A stretch of DNA of 64,000 bases from Saprospiraceae bacterium. Lineage in GTDB: Bacteria > Bacteroidota > Bacteroidia > Chitinophagales > Saprospiraceae. Position 1 is the first letter of the stretch. Each line of letters starts with the position of its first letter. The notes beneath the pieces are model-generated. The model searched no databases, was not told the origin of the DNA, and saw only the letters and a list, made by a program, of their open reading frames with translations. The stretch spans positions 95,096-159,095 of the forward strand of contig JABSSL010000076.1 of NCBI GenBank assembly GCA_013214355.1, in the 5' to 3' direction. Position numbers and translations under genes: made by a program. Shown in pieces: positions 53,118 to 62,800 of the stretch.

Positions 53118-53993
53118 ATGAAGATCGCTCTGAAATTGCTAGGATTAAGCCTGTTGTTACTAACCTTCGCGGCGCCTCTTTCTGCTCAGGTGCCGGACAA
53201 CATCATGATGGATGCTGGTGAAGAAGACAAGGAAAACCAAGATCGTCCTCTTGATGACATCGTTGAAAAGCGAACCATTACAGAAAAAAGAGTATTGGCT
53301 TACGATCACATCCGTGAAGCTGATATCTTTTGGGAGAAACGCGTTTGGCGCGTAATCGACACACGAGAAAAAATGAACTTGCCTTTTGCTTACCCAGAAC
53401 GTCCTTTCTTTTCTATTTTGATGGACGCTGCTGAAGCTGGAGAAATCACAGTATACAGTGTAGAGGATGACAAATTCTCTCAGCGATTGACTCCGGATGA
53501 AGTAAAGGCTATGGGAGCGAGCGTGGACACAATCACAACCTTTGACCCCGTTACCTACGAAGAAAAAATTGAAATTGTAACCAACGACATCAACCCTGAA
53601 GATGTTAAGCGTTTCCGTCTTAAAGAGATTTGGTTCTTTGACGAAGAAACGTCAACATTGCAGGTACGTATCTTGGGTATTGCGCCTTTGCTTGACGTGA
53701 AGGATGAGAACACCGGCGAGTTTCGTTATGAGCAGCCAATGTTCTGGGTATACTACCCCGAAGCTAGAGAAACACTAGCTAGAGAGCGTGTCTTCAATTT
53801 CAAGAATGATAGCACGAACCAAACCTGGGAAGACCTCCTAGAGGCGAGATTCTTCTCGAGCTACATTATTAAAGCCTCAAACGTACACGATCGACGTCTA
53901 CAGGAATACTTGTCCGGCGTTGACTTGCTGTTGGAATCTGAAAAAATTAGACAAGAGATCTTTAATTTCGAGCACGATCTTTGGTCTTACTAG
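53118..53993 (+). CDS. gldN: T9SS ring protein GldN
   Basis: This 291-residue periplasmic protein has a signal peptide (1-23, ending PLSAQ). It contains the family segments EADIFWEKRVWRVIDTREKM, FSILMDAAEAGEITVYSVED, IWFFDEETSTLQVRILGIAP and FWVYYPEARETLAR. It binds GldK in the outer-membrane-associated ring and contacts the D4 domain of GldM. It ends the T9SS cluster and is followed by a strong bidirectional terminator. Confidence 0.95.
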   Translation: MKIALKLLGLSLLLLTFAAPLSAQVPDNIMMDAGEEDKENQDRPLDDIVEKRTITEKRVLAYDHIREADIFWEKRVWRVIDTREKMNLPFAYPERPFFSILMDAAEAGEITVYSVEDDKFSQRLTPDEVKAMGASVDTITTFDPVTYEEKIEIVTNDINPEDVKRFRLKEIWFFDEETSTLQVRILGIAPLLDVKDENTGEFRYEQPMFWVYYPEARETLARERVFNFKNDSTNQTWEDLLEARFFSSYIIKASNVHDRRLQEYLSGVDLLLESEKIRQEIFNFEHDLWSY

Positions 53994-54010
53994 GATATTC
54001 CTGAAAAGGA

Positions 54011-54047
54011 AAAAAGGATCTTGGTCGAGCCCCAAGATCCTTTTTTT
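54011..54047. terminator. Bidirectional terminator after gldN
   Basis: AAAAAGGATCTTGG (54011-54024) and CCAAGATCCTTTTT (54032-54045) form a perfect 14-bp stem flanked by A and T runs, between convergent genes. Confidence 0.9.
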
Positions 54048-54067
54048 ATGCCTGGTTCTAAGGTTTC

Positions 54068-55969
54068 CTACCCCTGCATATATTCCCAAGCAGTTTGGTA
54101 TTGCCCCTCTTGCTCCACGTAATCCAGCAATTCCTGATAAAAGGGATCATCTCCAATCGTAGCACTATCTCCCACAATCACCAGCTGCAATTTGGCCCTA
54201 GTCATGGCCACATTCATTCGGCGATAATCCTTCAAAAAGCCAATTTCTGCCTTCTCATTAGACCTTACCAAAGAGATATAGATCACATCCTTTTCTTGCC
54301 CCTGGAAACCATCAATGGTATTAATACTGATGGCTTGCTCTTGTAGTTTCGGGTCTTCTTCTAGTTGCTGTTTGATGTGAATGACCTGTTCTCGATAAGG
54401 GGAAATTAGGGCTATGGATGGTGCATTGTCTGCATTAAAATGCTCCACTAGTTGATACAAGTGCTCCCTTAAAATCAAGTATTCTTCTGGATTAAACCGA
54501 CTCTTATACTGCGCGTGGATTTTTTCATCAAATCCACACCCTGCTGTATCAATGAATACAATGGGTTCATCTGTGGTGAAGGGCAATCTCTGCTTGGCTA
54601 CATCTGCGCCAGCTTTTAAGGCATTTTGATAAAACCGCTTATTAGAAAAACCCATGATCTGCTCATTCATTCGATATTGGGTATCTAGAAAAGAGGTTTG
54701 ATTCAATCTTTGTAAACCTTTTTCTATCAAGGTGATGCCTAAGCCACCCTTTTGGGCAGCCCTACTCTTGACTGTGGGCGGAAGTTGATGTGGGTCTCCT
54801 GCTAGAATAACCCGAGAAACTTTACTGATGGGAATCCAACAGGCGGGCTCCAGTGCCTGCGCTGCCTCATCGATCACCAGCGTTCTAAACTTTCGTTTTT
54901 CTAGCACCTTTAAACTGGAACCTACCAAGGTACAGGTGATTACATTGGCAGCGGAGAGAATCTGATCGATTAATCTATCCTCCAATTGATTGGCCCAAGC
55001 CGCTAGTTCCTTGGCTTCCTGCTGGAGCTGCTTTCGCTCGAGGTATTGATCTCGGCCAAATTTTCTTCGGTAGCGTTGTGCCTGGCGCCGAGCGTTAGCA
55101 GCTTGGATCTTTACCTTCTTGATATTTTTACTTTCAGGATGATGAGATAGTCTCGCCTCTAAAGTGTGATTGATAATACTTTCATCAATCCTAGATATGT
55201 TGCCAACGCGAACGACATTGAGGCCTGCATCGGCCAATCTTTCCGTTAACAGATCAACGGCGGTATTACTTGGAGCAGAAACCAAAACTGTCTGTTCCTC
55301 CTTTGAGATTAACTGGATCGCTGCTACTAGGGTGGTTGTCTTTCCAGTACCAGGAGGGCCATGAATGACACTTACATCCAGCGCATTGATGGCTTGTTGG
55401 ACTGCGGCATTCTGCGATGCATTCAGGGATGGGATGTCTCGTGCCCATTCTCCTTCATGAAAACGCGGTGGTTGAGCCCCCAGTAAAACGTCTCGCAGAT
55501 CAGCCAAACGATCATTCTTTGCCTTCTTAACCTTATTGAGGGCTTTCTCCATCTCGAGGTAGGTCCTTTCATCAAATAGGAGATCCACGCCAAGTTGTCC
55601 CATCCCTAACCATTCCGGAAGATCCTTCGCATTGAGGATGATCTTCATTTTACCTTTTTCCACATACTGGATTACGCCCGTCTTTTCTGGTTGATAAGCA
55701 TCGGCTTGGCGGGTAAAAAAATTAACCGTTTTTCCCGCTCGAAACTGATGTGGATGATCCAATTGAGTAGTTTCGATCGTTACGAAGGCTCGTTCCCCAA
55801 GGGCATAACCCGACCTGCTAACGGTTACTGGATACCAGGAGTACCCTCGTTTGATTCTTTCCTCTAAGGGCAAGCTCATTACTTTTTGGCGATGCTGCTC
55901 AAAATCTTCCTGCTTTTCCTGTGCTAGCAGTTCCGAGAGTGCGTCTAATTCCTGGAGTGTTTTTGACAT
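54068..55969 (-). CDS. Superfamily 1B helicase (IGHMBP2/SMUBP-2 type)
   Basis: This 633-residue protein has an N-terminal beta-barrel-like region (about 40-110) and a UPF1-like helicase core. Motifs include Q/I (IHGPPGTGKTTTL, Walker A at about 204-212), II (TLVIDEAAQALEPA), III (RVILAGDPHQLPPT), IV-VI (SINTIDGFQGQEKDVIYISL and DYRRMNVAMTRAKLQLVIVG). It should unwind DNA or RNA 5' to 3'. Bacterial members are common and poorly studied. It is convergent with gldN and divergent from the ABC transporter. Confidence 0.92.
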   Translation of the reverse strand: MSKTLQELDALSELLAQEKQEDFEQHRQKVMSLPLEERIKRGYSWYPVTVSRSGYALGERAFVTIETTQLDHPHQFRAGKTVNFFTRQADAYQPEKTGVIQYVEKGKMKIILNAKDLPEWLGMGQLGVDLLFDERTYLEMEKALNKVKKAKNDRLADLRDVLLGAQPPRFHEGEWARDIPSLNASQNAAVQQAINALDVSVIHGPPGTGKTTTLVAAIQLISKEEQTVLVSAPSNTAVDLLTERLADAGLNVVRVGNISRIDESIINHTLEARLSHHPESKNIKKVKIQAANARRQAQRYRRKFGRDQYLERKQLQQEAKELAAWANQLEDRLIDQILSAANVITCTLVGSSLKVLEKRKFRTLVIDEAAQALEPACWIPISKVSRVILAGDPHQLPPTVKSRAAQKGGLGITLIEKGLQRLNQTSFLDTQYRMNEQIMGFSNKRFYQNALKAGADVAKQRLPFTTDEPIVFIDTAGCGFDEKIHAQYKSRFNPEEYLILREHLYQLVEHFNADNAPSIALISPYREQVIHIKQQLEEDPKLQEQAISINTIDGFQGQEKDVIYISLVRSNEKAEIGFLKDYRRMNVAMTRAKLQLVIVGDSATIGDDPFYQELLDYVEQEGQYQTAWEYMQG

Positions 55970-56145
55970 AGTTGATCGAGTAAAACTGAGAAACTGAAAG
56001 GAAAAAGAAGCTTATTTCTAACTAAGTCTCCCTCAGCAATAGCCGCAAAGATACACCTTCAGCTCAAAGCCGCGTCGATTTCTCAGAAACAACAAAGAAC
56101 TAATTGCCTACATTTATTGTACACTTAGGAGTAACATCGTTTAGT

Positions 56146-57963
56146 ATGGCTAGAAAGAAAGAAGAACTTTCACTCAAAGAACAATTTGACGCATTAGGTA
56201 ATCTCCCACGTTTTTTCAAGCTGATTTGGAACACGAACCGAGGTATGAGTGTGGCCAATGTCCTCTTGAGGATTATCAAATCGGCTATTCCTTTGCTCAT
56301 GCTCTATATTGGTAAAGAGATCATTGATGAGGTGATTAGTTTATTGGATGATGGATCCGGTGATCGTGGGTATCTATGGCTAATGGTTGGCTTGGAATTG
56401 GGTTTGGCTGTATTTTCAGATTTGCTCAATCGCGGTATCTCGCTTCTTGATAGCCTTTTAGGGGATTTGGTGTCCAATCGTACTTCTGTGGATCTGATTA
56501 AGCATGCGGCGAACCTGGATTTGTATCAATTTGAAGATGCAGAGTTTTATGATAAGTTGGAGCGGGCCCGTCGGCAAACCTCCGGGCGTACCGTTTTGAT
56601 GACCCAGGTGCTATCCCAATTTCAGGATACGATTACCTTATTCTTCTTGGGCGCCGGCCTGGTAGCTTTTAATCCATGGCTAATTTTGATTTTAATTATA
56701 GCTGTCATCCCTTCTTTTCTAGGAGAGACACGGTTTAATAGTTGGACGTATTCTTTGACAAGAAATTGGACGCCGGAGCGGCGGGAGCTGGACTATCTAC
56801 GATTTATCGGAGCAAGCGATCAGTTTGCTAAGGAGGTGAAATCCTTTAATTTGGCGAGTTTTATCGCGGATCGATTTGAGCATCTTTCCATGGCTTATTA
56901 CCGCGCTAATCGTAAACTGGCCATTTCTCGGGCGGCTTGGGGAAGTGTGTTAAGTGCCTTAGGGACTGTAGCTTACTACGGAGCTTATGTTTTTATCATT
57001 ATGCAGACGGTAAGTGGGACCATTACGGTGGGTACACTTACTTTCCTATCAGGTAGTTTCAAGAATATGCAATCGCGTTTGCAGTCCATTATGATGCGGT
57101 TTTCGAGCATCGCTTCTTCTGCTTTGTACTTACAAGACTTATTTGATTTCTTCAGTATTACTCCCACCATTAAGTCTGCCATTGAACCCGCTGAGTTCCC
57201 GGCAAAACTGACGGACGGTTTTCGCTTCGATAACGTTAGTTTCAAATATCCCAATAGTGAAAGATGGGCTATCCGTAATCTAAGTTTTCACCTACGCCCC
57301 GGAGAGAAACTGGCCTTGGTGGGGGAGAACGGAGCGGGGAAAACGACCTTGGTGAAATTGCTAGCTAGATTATACGAACCTACAGAGGGGCGAATCCTTT
57401 TGGATGGCAAGGACTTGAGGGAATATGACCTAAAGGACCTAAGAGATAACATCGGGATTATTTTCCAGGATTATATGCGGTTTCAACTAAAAGCAGGAGA
57501 AAACATCGCGGTCGGAAGTATCGAACAATTATCTGATATTGCGGTGATTGAATCGGCTGCGGAGAAAAGCTTGGCTGATACAGTGATCGATGAACTGCCT
57601 AAAGGGTATGAACAAATGCTGGGTAAGCGATTTGCGGATGGTTTGGAATTATCTGGTGGGCAATGGCAGAAGATAGCCTTGGCAAGAGCTTATATGAGGG
57701 ATGCGCAATTGTTAATCTTGGACGAGCCTACTTCGGCCTTGGATGCTCGGGCAGAGCATGAGGTTTTCCAACGCTTCTCCGCCTTGATTGAAGATAAATC
57801 AGCCGTACTGATTTCGCATCGATTTAGCACGGTACGAATGGCAGATCGAATACTGTTCCTAGAGAATGGACAATTGTTAGAGTTAGGAAGCCACGAAGAG
57901 CTATTAGAAAAAGATGGTAAATATGCGGAGCTGTTCCACTTGCAGGCTCAAGGATATATTTGA
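56146..57963 (+). CDS. ABC exporter, fused membrane and ATPase domains
   Basis: From ATG at 56146 (MARKKEELSLKEQF) the product has 605 residues; an upstream TTG at 56104 adds 14 less likely residues. The membrane domain (about 20-310) shows the helices of a type IV exporter (VLLRIIKSAIPLLMLYIG, LELGLAVFSDLLNRGISLL, FFLGAGLVAFNPWLILILII). The ATPase domain has Walker A GENGAGKTT (Lys399), signature LSGGQWQKIALARAY and Walker B LLILDEPTSALD. It should act as a homodimer or with a partner not seen here. Substrate is unknown; the sequence resembles MsbA/bacteriocin-exporter relatives without a peptidase domain. Confidence 0.93.
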   Translation: MARKKEELSLKEQFDALGNLPRFFKLIWNTNRGMSVANVLLRIIKSAIPLLMLYIGKEIIDEVISLLDDGSGDRGYLWLMVGLELGLAVFSDLLNRGISLLDSLLGDLVSNRTSVDLIKHAANLDLYQFEDAEFYDKLERARRQTSGRTVLMTQVLSQFQDTITLFFLGAGLVAFNPWLILILIIAVIPSFLGETRFNSWTYSLTRNWTPERRELDYLRFIGASDQFAKEVKSFNLASFIADRFEHLSMAYYRANRKLAISRAAWGSVLSALGTVAYYGAYVFIIMQTVSGTITVGTLTFLSGSFKNMQSRLQSIMMRFSSIASSALYLQDLFDFFSITPTIKSAIEPAEFPAKLTDGFRFDNVSFKYPNSERWAIRNLSFHLRPGEKLALVGENGAGKTTLVKLLARLYEPTEGRILLDGKDLREYDLKDLRDNIGIIFQDYMRFQLKAGENIAVGSIEQLSDIAVIESAAEKSLADTVIDELPKGYEQMLGKRFADGLELSGGQWQKIALARAYMRDAQLLILDEPTSALDARAEHEVFQRFSALIEDKSAVLISHRFSTVRMADRILFLENGQLLELGSHEELLEKDGKYAELFHLQAQGYI

Positions 57964-58205
57964 TTCATAATTACAAATATCTTATATTTGAGCCAACTAT
58001 TCATAAATATAGACCATCCCAATATTAGTTCTCCCTACTAGAAAATTTTATTATCCCCTTAAGCTATTGATTTAAGACAAGATGTTCACCTTCTCTCATT
58101 CTTGATGGAAGGTTCTCCGAAAAGCTAAAGAAAAATAGGTGATATCGTAATAGCTGTTGTTAGGTTAATACCTTGCACCACTAACCCTAGTAAATAAATA
58201 AATCC

Positions 58206-58949
58206 ATGATCTATTCCTTGGTCATCTTGGATGCAGATCTCCGCACACGTGCAGTTTGCGAGCAGGTATTAAAATCTAAACTACTTTCCGAAATTCGATT
58301 TGCGGGATTGGCTACTGACGTGCATTCGGGTATGAAGTTATTGGCCAAAACCAAGCCAGATATTTTGATTCTAGGTGATGATCTTGGCAAAGTATCATTG
58401 TGTACCTTGCTTGACGATCCCAAATTCCACCCTTCTCAATCCTTGATCATTGCTGCAAACAGCACTCAATACTCCATGGCGGCCCTGAAGAAAGGGGCTA
58501 CAGACTATTTGTTGAAACCGCTCGATCACGAGTTGATGGAGGAAGGGCTGATCAAGAGCCTAAATAAACTGGATCAAATGAATTCCTTAGCAGCTGAAAA
58601 GAAACTCCCGCCCATGGCGCAACGTTTATTGATCAAGAATGCCAATGGAACCTATCTAGTGTCGAAAGCATCGATCATTCGCTGTCAATCCGAGGAGGGA
58701 TATACGACGATCTTCTGCCAAGGTAAATACCCTTCACTAATTTTATCAAAAACACTTAAGAGTGTCGAGGCACAACTAAAAGAGGATAGATTCGTCCGCG
58801 TTCACCAGTCACATCTGGTAAATTTGGATGCGATAGTTGATCTTGAGACGGAGCCAAAAGGTATGGTATTAGAGATGTTGGATGGGGCAAGAATTCCGGT
58901 GGCGCATCGGCGTCGATCGATGCTTTTATCCAGGTTGCCTAGTATTTGA
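58206..58949 (+). CDS. LytTR response regulator with degenerate receiver
   Basis: This 247-residue protein has a receiver-like domain (1-118) and a LytTR DNA-binding domain (about 140-245, ASIIRCQSEEGYTTIFCQGK and FVRVHQSHLVNLDAIVDLE). In the receiver, the position of the phosphoacceptor Asp is Gly57 (PDILILGDDL), and the Thr/Ser at the end of strand 4 appears to be Ala (IIAANS). Lys104 (YLLKPLD) and an acidic strand 1 (VILDADL) remain. It is therefore either phosphorylated at a neighbouring Asp (58 or 59) or independent of phosphorylation. No kinase is adjacent. It is a single gene after the ABC exporter, with a 242-bp gap. Confidence 0.88.
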   Translation: MIYSLVILDADLRTRAVCEQVLKSKLLSEIRFAGLATDVHSGMKLLAKTKPDILILGDDLGKVSLCTLLDDPKFHPSQSLIIAANSTQYSMAALKKGATDYLLKPLDHELMEEGLIKSLNKLDQMNSLAAEKKLPPMAQRLLIKNANGTYLVSKASIIRCQSEEGYTTIFCQGKYPSLILSKTLKSVEAQLKEDRFVRVHQSHLVNLDAIVDLETEPKGMVLEMLDGARIPVAHRRRSMLLSRLPSI

Positions 58950-59850
58950 TCTGTGTGTAGGGCGTAAGTAATAGTCGAATTCTGCCCTAAAATGATACGA
59001 ATATTGCTTCTTTTTGCACGAATATTTTTTTATTCAAGCAAAGTAGGGATCATTGAGCTTTCAATATTACCTTTATGAAAATAATTCTTGAGTGATTTTC
59101 TCTCACTCTATATTTCTCCCTCACTTAATAATTAGATCGAAAGAGTCTTCCCCTATCGATCATAGTCTTATTTACCGAAGAATTTACAATTCCTCCAATG
59201 TTACTATTGGAAGAGCATCTTTGAGAAATTACACTATAAAAAAAATCAGCCTCTCGTTGAGTCAATGAGATGCTTATAGGTAATCCACAGATTACCCAAC
59301 CCTACAGTATAGTTGTAAAAATATTTTCAAAGTCCTTCCCTATTGAATTCGTTCATACTGACCGCCATGTTGACCAGGCTATGGGCATTCTTTAGCTAAA
59401 TCAATTAGGCAAACACGAACAACTCTAATGGAGAAAATTGAATGCACTTGCATTCCCTGGAGAGCTATGTCCACAACTAAGCAAACTGGACAAGCGGTTA
59501 TAAGTCTATTCTCTTTCCTATGTCACGAAGTGTTACTTCGTAGCCTGATCTTTCCATTTGTGGCCCTACTCAAATTGCTTATATCAAGCCCTTCTTTTTA
59601 CGCTTCTACAAGCTTTCCTTTTTTCCTGAGATTCCTCATTCTTCCCGCTGTATTAAGCCGGTGTAGTATTCAAATCAATAGCCCACCTTGATGGATCAAA
59701 TCGCTCTTTGGTGCTTGATTCAGAAAACCCGTTAATCCCAGTTTAAGATAACAACACATGAAGAAATATCTACCCAGTTATACCCTCCTGCACAACCGCA
59801 GGCAAACAAATAAACTCAGTATTTCCACTCAAACAAACAAACACTTTGGT
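58950..59850. other. Intergenic region before the giant adhesin gene
   Basis: These 900 bp hold no convincing gene. A weak hairpin TAGGGC/GCCCTA (58958-58989) may end the LytTR mRNA, and GGTAATC-caca-GATTACC is near 59278-59295. An 87-codon frame (59428-59691) has atypical composition and is not accepted. An in-frame upstream ATG at 59758 would add 31 basic residues to the adhesin. Confidence 0.45.
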
Positions 59851-62800
59851 ATGAGATTTTTCCTTACCACACTTGCCCTATTTGGGGCCTCTCTCTTCGG
59901 GTCATTAGCTATTGCGAATAGCAACGAGGATTTGACCTGCAGTTGTCCGGACAACCTTATCATGAATCCAAGTTTTGAAGGTTCAACCCTAGGTTGGCAT
60001 AGCTCAGGAGGCAATTTGTATTATGGTACAGGCTATGAAGTTTGTGGGCATAATAATGGCTTTTTAGAAGCTACCACCAGTAATGCCTGGTTTTGGCAAC
60101 AGGTGAATAGCATTAGTGCGGGGACCCAAATTGACCTGGATTTCTGGGCGGGGACTCACCGGACTTCCTTTAATCATTTTGTACGAGTAGCATTTTATAA
60201 TTCCAGTGGAAATTATCTATCCAGTGAATCTCGTCAAATTGACCATGATGTGGATTCTGGTAATACACTGAAATTCTACAGTATTTCTGCTACAGCTCCC
60301 AGCGGTACAGCATACCTACGAGTGGAAGGTTATGCTAATGGAGACTACATTAAGATTGACCAAGTTTGTTTGACTAAAACGGTCTGTGATATACATCTTA
60401 CATGTGAAAAAAATATCAACAATGCGGGATGGAGTCATGATAGTGATTGTAGCATTCACGTTTGTGAAGGCGACCACGTTCGCTTGAGTGTTAATCCCAA
60501 TGGACTGGCCTCTTACGAGTGGGAAGGGCCAAATGGTTTTTCATTGAGCAGCTCAAGTAGTGATGCTACTATTTCCAACAGTTTTGAACTAGCTGATGCT
60601 GGTATTTACTCGGTGACAGTGACCGATTCTGATGGGTGTACGGCAACAACTGAGATTGAAGTTGGCTTAAATAGTGGATGTCTACCTTCCGGCTGTCTTA
60701 CTAGGCACGTTAGCAATACCTCTGGCTGTTTGCAATCCTCACACTATGGATTTTGGTTAGAAGGAGTTCCTTATAGTTTCGACAACGGAGCAAGCTTTGA
60801 GGAATTCCCTGACGGAACCGCACTATTACAAGGAAAGGTAAATGCTAATGATGGTTCTGGAAAGTGGTTTGATGTTTATGCGGTATTCAGTGGAAGAACT
60901 TCCTCGATTCCTTTGGGGAGCCCAAAACACCCTAATTGTTACACGGCAAATACCAGCAATTGGTATTACTACACAGGAATTGCAGGTTATATTGAAGGCA
61001 GTGAAGGATCGTTCAACCTCGAAAAAAGGGGAGAACCTTTCCAAGTGGGTAAGGGAGCCAATTTGAATGAGAACGTAATGGGCGCCAGTGGATGGTTTGA
61101 TGCGGGAGGTCTAAACGGAGACTTTAACATTAGACTAAATGGAAGCGAAGGAGATCCTTGCGTTTGTAATAATGTCACCTCTGGAGGTACAATCGGCGTT
61201 GATCAAGAAGGTTGTGCCAACCCAACTTTTGATCCGGACAATATTATCAATAAGACGCTTCCTTCAGGTGGAACAGGTCATATAGAATACATCTGGATCA
61301 AAAGTACTACCAGCTGTGTTCCTCCGGCTAGCCTTAATGATCCTAATTGGTCAATTATCGCTGGAGCAAATGCGCACTCCTATAATCCAGGGCCATTATC
61401 TGAAACCACATGCTTTATTCGCTGCAGCCGAAGAGAAGGCTGTGACGATTATATCGGAGAATCCAATGTCATCACCATAACTGTATTAGATAATTGTTTG
61501 GATGAGCCCGACGATGAGGTCTTCGTATGTGGAGATGGAAAGAAGATTGATGTATATGGAGTTGGGGATAAATGTGAACCTACTTCTAGTATCTCCATAC
61601 CTGGAACAGAATTTCAGAATGTGGTGGAGATCACCTATATGAGCAATAGTCAAGGCGATTATATCACCATAGATGTAGACGGTACAGATTATCAGTTGCC
61701 AGAGGTTGAAAGTTCAGGCATTTACGTCTATAGAGGTTTGATTCCAGGTAATGCAAATACCATTACCCATGATCCGACCAATGCATGCAAGTATCAGTCG
61801 ATGGTCGTTTACGCCTTCAGAAATACTTCGGAGAATCTAAGCCCAAGCATGCAATTTACGGATGGGTTTAAAGCTTTCAATAATATCAAAACCTTCTCCA
61901 TACCTCTTGCATCAGATACCGGGCCTAGAGAGGTAACGGTAAAACTACCCATCTCAGAATTAACAGATGACGGGCGTTATCTACTCGCCAAAGCGGAAGC
62001 AGGTGGTGTAGAAGCGCAAACCATAATCTATGGTCCAGATTTAAGTTTGGGTAATTGTTGTTTGGACATCGTTATGCTTACGCTGACCGATGTACCAGGT
62101 TCTGCTACTTCTGTCAATTTCACTATTGATACGCGGCATCGACAGAATGGTCAATCTGTGAACGGGCAGAGTTATATCATAGCGGGAGGTGTTTCGACAA
62201 CTAGTGAGTGCTTTGAGTGTGATGCTGTGATTGATAGACTAGCATTTTACGATACTGATGCAGGTACTTTAGGTGCTACAATCGTAGATGGAGCTTCTTA
62301 CAACTCTTCTGAACTTCCATTAAATTTCAATATTGAAGCTGTTGTATCGGGCGCTACTGCGGGCAGTGTGGTATTCACAGATATTAGTGGTAACATGGTA
62401 GGAGACCATACGGAAAATGCCGATCCTTATCGATATAAGACGGATGATACTCCACTTGGCTTAGGGGCAGGTACTTACACGCTAAAGGCCAAAGTCTTTA
62501 CTAAAGACGATGGAGATGGAGTAGCTTGCGATGAAATAACTTTAACTTTTACCATTGTTTGTGACTTAGCGGTGAACGCTGGCGGAGATGAAGAAATTTG
62601 TGAGGGAGAGAGTGTTACCCTTACTGCTTCCGCTTCAAATGGTGCAGGTAATGTTTCGTATTTATGGAATACTGGAGCTACGACTCCCAGCATTACCGTT
62701 AGTCCAGGGAGCACAACTACCTACACCGTTAGTGTGAGTGACCATCGCGGATGCCAGGATTCTGATGAGGTGAAAGTAACTGTGAATGATCGTCCGCAGG

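Noticed and set aside
59428..59691. 87-codon plus-strand frame with hydrophobic stretches
   Set aside because: Phe/Ser/Leu-rich composition follows from T-rich DNA; no start context or domain supports it.
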